A stretch of 64,000 nt of DNA, from positions 124,001 to 188,000 of the forward strand of contig NZ_OZ032152.1 of assembly GCF_964026455.1 (NCBI RefSeq), written 5' to 3'. The translations under genes were made by a program, and so were the position numbers. How positions within the stretch are numbered: position 1 is the first letter of the stretch; each line of letters begins with the position of its first letter. Below are positions 58,517 to 64,000 of the stretch, piece after piece. The notes under the pieces are model-generated. The model was not told the DNA's origin. It worked only from the letters and a program-made list of their open reading frames with translations, and made no database searches. The DNA is from Rickettsia endosymbiont of Lasioglossum villosulum (GTDB lineage Bacteria > Pseudomonadota > Alphaproteobacteria > Rickettsiales > Rickettsiaceae).

Positions 58517-58942
58517 ATGAAAAAAATTTTAGTAACATTTGCAACTGCTGCTACATTATTAGTAACCCCTAATGCTTTTGCTGATGATGCTACAAAAAGT
58601 GAAATACAAGCACAAGAAGTAGCTCAGGAACAAACAAAAACAATTGCTCAAAAATTAGAAGAGCTAAAAGAAAATTTAAAAGATTTAGCAAAAAATGGTA
58701 GTGAAAAGTTTAATCAAACTTTAAGTGATACTTATAATCAAATGTCACAAGCTATTGCAGAAATAAAAGATGAAAAAGGTAAAGAGCTACAAAAAGCTTT
58801 AGATGATGCTAATGGAAAAATCAAAGAATATAAAAAAGCTGGTACTAAACAACAAGAACAAATGCGTCAAGCTATTATTGATAAATTAGATGCGTTAAAT
58901 AAAAATATTAACGAACACAACGAAGAAAAAGCAAAATCATAA
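58517..58942 (+). CDS. Small secreted helical protein, family not recognised
   Basis: 141 residues. A clear Sec signal peptide (MKKILVTFATAATLLVTPNAFA, cut after AFA at about residue 22) is followed by a purely helical, Lys/Glu/Gln-rich chain with coiled-coil heptads (TIAQKLEELKENLKDLAKNG). No Cys and no beta content. It should fold as a periplasmic or exported helical protein, like a small apolipoprotein-type or Skp-like chaperone, but I recognise no family. A possible -10 box TATAAT lies at 58479-58484. GGAG precedes the ATG. Confidence 0.75.
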   Translation: MKKILVTFATAATLLVTPNAFADDATKSEIQAQEVAQEQTKTIAQKLEELKENLKDLAKNGSEKFNQTLSDTYNQMSQAIAEIKDEKGKELQKALDDANGKIKEYKKAGTKQQEQMRQAIIDKLDALNKNINEHNEEKAKS

Positions 58943-58957
58943 GTAATGTATTTCTAG

Positions 58958-59210
58958 TTGGACCTAGTTCCCAAGCCACGGGAGGCATTGTTGCGTGGAT
59001 ACCAAATCGTCTGAGCTACGCGACTGCAAGGAGCGTGGCAATCCAGGAAAAATAATAAAAATGCTATAAGTTAGCATTTTTTACTGGATTGCTTCGTCAA
59101 TTACTTCATAATTTCCTCGCAATGACGACTCTCGATCCACGCAACAATGCCGGACTCAGTTAGCAAACCACGGGGTGACAGCGAGAAATAATCTCTACGC
59201 AGGAATGGCA
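58958..59210. repeat. RPE cluster upstream of the IHF/HU gene
   Basis: GGACCTAGTTCCCAAGCCACG, GTCTGAGCTACGCGACTG, the AAAAATGCTATAAGTTAGCATTTTTT core, CCTCGCAATGACGACTC and CACGGGGTGACAGCG. Nothing else recognised in this gap apart from AT-rich DNA before the next start. Confidence 0.78.
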
Positions 59211-59296
59211 TAAAAACCGGCTAATTACATATATTTGACTTTAATAAGTTAAGCATGCTATAAGTTAATTACACTCATATAATTGATTCGTATGCT

Positions 59297-59581
59297 ATGA
59301 CTATTACTAAAGAAAAAATTGCTTTTATGCTAAACGCTGAATTAGGCTTTTCAAAAAGCTTATGCGAAGAGATAATTAATGCAGTTTTTACTAATATTTT
59401 AGATATCGCAAAAAAACAAAAATTAACTTTAAAAAACTTCGGTAGCTTTGAAGTTAAGCATAAAAATTCTCGTCCCGGAATAAATTTTCATACAAAATCT
59501 CAAATCACTATAGAGCCGAAAAATATATTACGTTTTGTCCCCTCTGCTAAGTTAAAAGCTTTGATTAATGAAAATGACTAA
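59297..59581 (+). CDS. IHF/HU-family DNA-bending protein
   Basis: 94 residues, one HU/IHF fold: helices [17 protein letters not shown] and [16 protein letters not shown], then [19 protein letters not shown] (the beta-arm, with the conserved RPG/NF motif). It bends DNA in the nucleoid. The pairing with the following MerR-type gene is the one typical of ihfA in alphaproteobacteria, so IHF alpha is likely. Overlaps the next gene by 14 bases. Confidence 0.88.
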   Translation: MTITKEKIAFMLNAELGFSKSLCEEIINAVFTNILDIAKKQKLTLKNFGSFEVKHKNSRPGINFHTKSQITIEPKNILRFVPSAKLKALINEND

Positions 59582-59888
59582 AAAATATTATTCAGCTAGC
59601 GAAATAACCAAGCTTTTAAACATTGCTTTATACCAGTTAAGGTATTTAGAAAAAAAAAATCTAGGCTTATCTAATTACAAAATAAAAAATAGAAAATATT
59701 ACACTGCGAATGATTTTGAATTATTTCAAAAGCATTTAAATATTGATCAAAATATTTCTAGTTCCTTTCCAAATGTTAATATTAATGATAAAATAGATAT
59801 ACTGCTTATTAATTTCAATAATTTATCCCTCCAAATAAAAAAAATCCTTGCCGATGATTTTAGATTGTGTATTGTATTACAAATTTAA
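59568..59888 (+). CDS. MerR-type HTH regulator
   Basis: 106 residues. The N-terminal winged HTH has [23 protein letters not shown], then [14 protein letters not shown], typical of MerR family proteins. Beyond residue 60 the sequence is charged and helical and shorter than usual, so it lacks an effector domain. It is coupled to the IHF/HU gene, a neighbourhood seen in many alphaproteobacteria. Its target is unknown. Confidence 0.82.
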   Translation: MKMTKKYYSASEITKLLNIALYQLRYLEKKNLGLSNYKIKNRKYYTANDFELFQKHLNIDQNISSSFPNVNINDKIDILLINFNNLSLQIKKILADDFRLCIVLQI

Positions 59889-59907
59889 TATTATATTCTA
59901 AGCAACT

Positions 59908-60882
59908 ATGACTTTAGAGAAAGCTGTAAAACCTGTAATTATAGGCATATCAGATACTAAATTAACTGATAGAGAAAAAGCATTGTTACATGAGCATAGT
60001 CCGCTAGGGATAGCTTTATTTGCACGAAATATCAAAGCAGATGAAAAAGGAAAGCAAAATAAAGAAGCCCTTGCTCAGCTTATCACTGATATAAAAGAAA
60101 TATTAGGGGAAAATTCTATTATTGCTATAGATCAAGAGGGTGGTAGAGTACAAAGGCTTACAAAACCAACTTTCTATAATGCACCTCCTGCTAAAGGTTT
60201 TGGTGATTTAGCAAAAGATCAAGGATTAGAAATTGCAATAGAAAAATGTAAACAAAATTACAGTAATATAGGTAAAGAACTTAAAGCATTTGGTATTAAT
60301 TTAGATTTTGCACCGGTAGGCGATATAAGCCATAAAGGAGCACATGATGTTATAGGTAATAGAAGTTTCGGTGTAGAACCTGAAATAGTTGTGCCTTTAT
60401 GTATAGCAGCTTTGGAAGGTTTGCAGCAAGAAAAGGTGCAAGGTTGTATAAAACATTTGCCGGGGCATGGTAGAGCTAAAGCTGATAGCCATAAAGAATT
60501 GCTGAAAGTAAGTAATAGTTTAGAAAAGCTAGAAAAAACTGACTTTAAGGTGTTTAAAGAACTTAGCTCTTTTGATCAAGTGAAGCTTGCTATGACAGCA
60601 CATATAGTTTATGAGTGCATTGACCCTGATAATCCTGCTACATTATCACCAAAAGTTATTAAATATATTAGAAATGAAATCGGCTATAAAGGTCTTATTA
60701 TTTCCGATGCAATAGAAATGAAAGCATTAAATGGCGACATGAAAGATATTGCTAAAAAAGCTTTAGAAGCAGGAGTAGATATAGTTTTAGAATGTACTGG
60801 TAAGTTAGAAAATATGATTGAAGTACTAGATAGTGTGTCTAAAATATCTATAAATAAATTCGCTAATTTACTACTAAACTAA
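59908..60882 (+). CDS. nagZ: Beta-N-acetylhexosaminidase NagZ
   Basis: 324 residues. GH3 signature KHLPGHGRAKADSHKELL near residue 190 includes the catalytic His/Asp pair, and IIAIDQEGGRVQRL lies near 75. NagZ removes GlcNAc from anhydromuropeptides in wall recycling. It lies 19 bases after the MerR-type gene on the same strand. Intact. Confidence 0.93.
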   Translation: MTLEKAVKPVIIGISDTKLTDREKALLHEHSPLGIALFARNIKADEKGKQNKEALAQLITDIKEILGENSIIAIDQEGGRVQRLTKPTFYNAPPAKGFGDLAKDQGLEIAIEKCKQNYSNIGKELKAFGINLDFAPVGDISHKGAHDVIGNRSFGVEPEIVVPLCIAALEGLQQEKVQGCIKHLPGHGRAKADSHKELLKVSNSLEKLEKTDFKVFKELSSFDQVKLAMTAHIVYECIDPDNPATLSPKVIKYIRNEIGYKGLIISDAIEMKALNGDMKDIAKKALEAGVDIVLECTGKLENMIEVLDSVSKISINKFANLLLN

Positions 60883-61065
60883 CACGTATAAGTTGCTTTA
60901 AGGAAACTATTTTATTAACTTAAGTTAAATTTAATTAAACAATATATTGAAAAAACTTGTTTTTAATATTTAGGTATGATAGCCTTATAACTTTAGTTTG
61001 AAAGCATTATAAGCTATTTACTAATAATTGAAGTTAAGAAATTCTTTTGTATATTTATTTAGTAA

Positions 61066-61686
61066 GTGGGAGAAAAGTGCTTGATTTATGATATAATTAA
61101 TATAATTAAAGAGGACTTGCATAAAGCCGACATAGAGAACAAGATATTTATGCGTCTTAAAGAACCTTACTCTATTCTTAAAAAAATGAAAAGAAAAGAG
61201 GTAGCGGTTCATGAATTGAAAGATTTAATTGCATGTAGAATTATTGTTAAGTCTAAGGATCAATGCTATAATACTCTAGATATAATAAAGGATTCCCCGC
61301 ATCTATCATTATTGCATACCAAAGATTATATTTGTAGACCGAAAAATAATGGTTATCAATCTATTCATAGTGTAATGCAGCTTCAATATTCTAAACGTAA
61401 ATTTGAAATACAAATAAGAAGCGAAGAAATGGATAGAGATGCCGAACTTGGTAGAGCAGCCCATCTAAATTATAAAGCAGAACAAGATAAGCATTTGAAG
61501 AAAGTTTTTGATATTGCTAATGATACAATATTATATAGAGCTAGACAAATGGTAGAAAGCTTTAAAGGTTTAGAAGAGCAAATTATAGAATATGAAAAAG
61601 AAATTATGCGTGTTTGGCATACTAGATATGATGAAATGCTGAAATGGGAAAGTGGGGCTAAGTTATTAATATTTAGCCAAGAATAA
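61066..61686 (+). CDS. RelA/SpoT synthetase-domain protein (short)
   Basis: 206 residues from GTG. The fold is a single (p)ppGpp synthetase domain: KEPYSILKKMKRKE, HELKDLIACRIIV, RPKNNGYQSIHSV, FEIQIRSEEMDRDAELGRAA. No HD hydrolase or C-terminal regulatory domains are present. The start is TAA-GTG, and the frame is closed directly before it, so no N-terminal part is missing in frame. Rickettsia is known for many split spoT genes; this may be a stand-alone alarmone synthetase or a leftover. The Arg of the usual R-x-K motif is kept (MRLKE). Confidence 0.75.
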   Translation: MGEKCLIYDIINIIKEDLHKADIENKIFMRLKEPYSILKKMKRKEVAVHELKDLIACRIIVKSKDQCYNTLDIIKDSPHLSLLHTKDYICRPKNNGYQSIHSVMQLQYSKRKFEIQIRSEEMDRDAELGRAAHLNYKAEQDKHLKKVFDIANDTILYRARQMVESFKGLEEQIIEYEKEIMRVWHTRYDEMLKWESGAKLLIFSQE

Positions 61687-61688
61687 AT

Positions 61689-61815
61689 GTATACTCGTTT
61701 AATTTGAAAAATTGGCTACGTCGTTCTACAAGTACGCAGGTAGCCACGTATTAAGTATACGCTTCGCTCCTCGTCTTGTGAACTCCTTGCTCTTTTCCAA
61801 ATTAAACTTCGTCTA
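61689..61815 (+). repeat. RPE (GTATACTCG family)
   Basis: GTATACTCGTTTAATTTG, AAATTGGCTACGTCGTTC, an inverted centre CACGTATTAAGTATACGC, and CTTCGTCTAC. Starts 3 bases after the synthetase-gene stop. Confidence 0.85.
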
Positions 61816-61857
61816 CCATATGGCAATCAATAGTATCGGACAGTTTTAAAAAAGGAA

Positions 61858-61960
61858 TTGTCATTGCGAGAAAGTTATGTAGTAACTGACGAAGCAATCC
61901 AGTAAAATGCATAGCATTTATTAGCGGTATATATCAGTATCATTTTTCTCGCAATAACTT
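61858..61960. repeat. RPE fragment upstream of the rOmpB-like gene
   Basis: GTCATTGCGAGAAAGTTATG, GACGAAGCAATCCAGTAAAATGC and ATTTTTCTCGCAATAAC. The remaining ~290 bases before the next gene are AT-rich with no repeat recognised. Confidence 0.65.
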
Positions 61961-62254
61961 TTTCCCATCTCCAAAACCACAAAAAATATCATAAATTTTA
62001 TCCCTGAAGGCTTTATTAACAACAATAAAGTTTAATAATTTATTAAGTTAAATTTCGTGATAAAAATATTACATTAGTTAAAACTTTATTAATAAAATAT
62101 AACGCTTCTTTGTAATTGATTATTACCTATAATATAGTTAATCAGGTAGTTTAGTGGAGTTTCTTAACAAGCTTTAGTTTTTTCTGCGTTAGAAAATATA
62201 CTTTTTTGTTTAATTCCAAATACTAAATTTTAACTTAAGAAATGGGAAAAAATT

Positions 62255-64000
62255 ATGGCTCAAAAACCAAATTTTCTAAAAAGATTAATCTCAAAAAGGT
62301 TGATAAAAACAATTTCTACTGCAGCTTTTATTGCGGCTACCTCAAGTTCCGCTATGGGTGCTGGTGTTCAAAAAACTGTTAATGTTCCAACAGCAAGTTT
62401 TGGTACTGGAACAGATTGGCTTCCTGCTGTTGCTGTTGGGAACGGTGATTCCCTTTTATATAGTGCAACAGGCAACACGATAATAGGTAATGTTAATAAT
62501 ACTGTAACTATCAATAATAATGGTATTAATCCCATTTTACAAATAGGAACTGCTACTGCTGGTAATACTGTTGGAGTTGCAGGGGTTGTAGGTAGTAAGC
62601 AATTAACTATCATGATGATGAATGAAGCCTCTAATCTTATTTTAGGACCTAATGGTGTTGCTGCTGGAAATTTTGCTGTTGCTGGTGAAGTTGGTAGTTA
62701 TGCTGGTTTATTAAATATAAATTTTTCCAATACAAATTCTAATATTTCAATTGAAACTGATGGCTTTACTTCAGATGTTACTTTTATTAGTAGTGGAGGT
62801 GTTAATGGTACTATTACCCTTAATGCAAAAGGTGTAACTCTTAATGGTAATATTACGAATCTTAAAGCTATTGATTTAAATAATAATAACTTAACATTTG
62901 GCGGTAATAATATTCAATTATTAGCTAATGGCAGTGCTATAACTTTTAGAGCTAATGAACAATTGACTCTAACTAGTGCAGCTGATATAGAAATTAATAG
63001 TAATATAGCTGTAACTAATGATCAGCAAGGTTCTATAGATGCGAGTGGTTTAGCAAGTGGACAAGGTTTAGTTATTAAGGGTGATATCGGTAATTATTCA
63101 ACATCTGTAAGACTTGGACAGTTCAATATTGGTTCATCTGCAACTGATTTTAATGCTGGTAATGCTGCTATTGGTAACTTAATTTTTGGAAATAACGGAA
63201 TAGCATTATTCGCTCACAATAACTATTTAATAACTAAAACTACAAATGCTAGCGGTCAAGGTACAATAATATTTAGACCTGTAGTTGCTGACAATACAAA
63301 TCTTGTAGCTGGTACAAATTTGGGTAGTGCAGATAACCCGCTTGCAGAAATTAATTTTGCTGCTCCAGCTGGTACTAATACAGATACTATTCTTAACGTT
63401 GGTCAAGGCGTTAACTTATATGCTACTGAAATTACCATTGCAGGTGTTAACACTGGTTCATTTAACTTTAATGGTGGCGGAACAAGTATAGTAAGCGGTA
63501 CTGTTGGTACAGATGCTAATAAATTTAACAATATAACATTAACTAATAATACTACTGTTAAATTCACAGATGATGTTATTTCTAATGGTGCTACTACAAT
63601 CGGTGGTAATTCTACCTTACAAATTGCCAATGATTATATTGCAGATTCTATCCAAGCTAATGCTGCGGGTGATACAGGTACATTACAATTTGTTAATACT
63701 AAGGATATTCTTGTAACGTTAAAAGGTAATCCTAATCCTGATAACGCTTTAGCAGCATTACAAGTTTCAGGTAGTGCTGATGTAGCTATAGATGGTATCG
63801 TAAATGTTAACGGTGAAATTAGTCTTGGTGCAAATGTTTTAGGATTTACAAATGGTACTTCGACATGGGGAGATAATACGACTATTTCTACTACTTTGAC
63901 ATCAGATGAAGTTATGGGTAATATCGTTATCAGTGGTGGAGCAGACGTTAAGGTTGCAGGATTGAAAACCATTAAGGTACAAGATAATGCGAGTATAGAC
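62255..64000 (+). CDS. rOmpB-like Sca autotransporter, 5' part (3' cut by window edge)
   Basis: The 582 codons visible are open to the window edge. The N terminus MAQKPNFLKRLISKRLIKT and AAFIAATSSSAMGA resemble the rOmpB start and signal region. The passenger carries rOmpB-like blocks such as NYLITKTTNASGQGTI, GTNLGSADNPLAEINFA, LNVGQGVNLYATEIT and GTSIVSGTVGT. The resemblance is clear but sequence differs from what I recall of rOmpB itself, so I think it is a paralogue. The -10 box may be TATAAT at 62128-62133. The barrel lies outside the window. Confidence 0.83.
   Translation, partial: MAQKPNFLKRLISKRLIKTISTAAFIAATSSSAMGAGVQKTVNVPTASFGTGTDWLPAVAVGNGDSLLYSATGNTIIGNVNNTVTINNNGINPILQIGTATAGNTVGVAGVVGSKQLTIMMMNEASNLILGPNGVAAGNFAVAGEVGSYAGLLNINFSNTNSNISIETDGFTSDVTFISSGGVNGTITLNAKGVTLNGNITNLKAIDLNNNNLTFGGNNIQLLANGSAITFRANEQLTLTSAADIEINSNIAVTNDQQGSIDASGLASGQGLVIKGDIGNYSTSVRLGQFNIGSSATDFNAGNAAIGNLIFGNNGIALFAHNNYLITKTTNASGQGTIIFRPVVADNTNLVAGTNLGSADNPLAEINFAAPAGTNTDTILNVGQGVNLYATEITIAGVNTGSFNFNGGGTSIVSGTVGTDANKFNNITLTNNTTVKFTDDVISNGATTIGGNSTLQIANDYIADSIQANAAGDTGTLQFVNTKDILVTLKGNPNPDNALAALQVSGSADVAIDGIVNVNGEISLGANVLGFTNGTSTWGDNTTISTTLTSDEVMGNIVISGGADVKVAGLKTIKVQDNASID

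Noticed and set aside
61021-61212. 63-codon minus-strand frame
   Set aside because: Antisense of the RelA/SpoT-like gene start; Phe/Tyr/Asn-rich shadow.
62368-63972. Three minus-strand frames of 75-112 codons
   Set aside because: Antisense of the rOmpB-like passenger; Val/Pro/Leu-rich composition typical of shadows.

Overview
The window is chromosomal DNA of a Rickettsia, an obligate intracellular alphaproteobacterium, most likely of the spotted-fever or transitional type. Four things point there: very AT-rich DNA with long poorly coding gaps; dozens of Rickettsia palindromic elements (RPEs), several lying inside genes; a Tlc nucleotide translocase; and three Sca-family autotransporters. I do not name the species. 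Gene remains are common (radC, bcp, a large helicase, a huge autotransporter, the end of a PHB synthase, an ATPase fragment), so the genome appears to be actively decaying.

1-14 kb: the end of mreB, then mreC, a yraN-like gene whose start lies in an RPE, an HTH regulator and gmk. A large SF1 helicase follows on the minus strand, split by one frameshift in an A9 run, with an unrecognised gene diverging from it. Next come a thiolase and a PHA-synthase-like gene (minus), a tlc translocase with a textbook sigma-70 promoter, a dense RPE field, and a tRNA-Pro/infA/maf unit (minus).

14-26 kb: one giant Sca autotransporter, about 10.9 kb, broken into six reading-frame segments. It has a signal-like N terminus, a beta-helical Gly/Asn/Thr-rich passenger, a linker of 213-bp and then 51-bp tandem repeats, and a C-terminal beta-barrel. 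A perfect 12-bp hairpin separates it from a convergent ankyrin-repeat gene.

27-44 kb: an SMR transporter, an LtaS/MdoB-like phosphotransferase, ftsK, a DUF2442 gene, map, a broken radC, a MraY/WecA-type transferase, a DUF721 gene, a lipoprotein hydrolase, ssb, uvrA, a zinc-binding lipoprotein-like ZnuA gene, a CCA/poly(A) polymerase gene and comEC. One RPE spans the junction of the last gene pair's neighbours: it encodes the end of the CCA/poly(A) polymerase and the start of ZnuA, including an insert inside its signal peptide.

44-64 kb: sca1 (coiled-coil passenger plus beta-barrel), tRNA-Glu, ppiD-like, ubiD, PHB synthase phbC (frameshifted at its end), pld, a phasin, xerC, dksA, a broken bcp, a small secreted helical protein, an IHF/HU gene with a MerR-type partner, nagZ, a synthetase-only RelA/SpoT gene, and the first 582 codons of an rOmpB-like autotransporter that runs off the edge.

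Functional themes are cell shape and division (mreBC, ftsK, nagZ, xerC), polyhydroxybutyrate metabolism (thiolase, two PHA-synthase-type proteins, phasin), host interaction (Tlc, three Sca proteins, ankyrin protein, Pld) and repair or replication (uvrA, ssb, radC remnant, helicase remnant). No CRISPR array, phage or intact transposon was seen.
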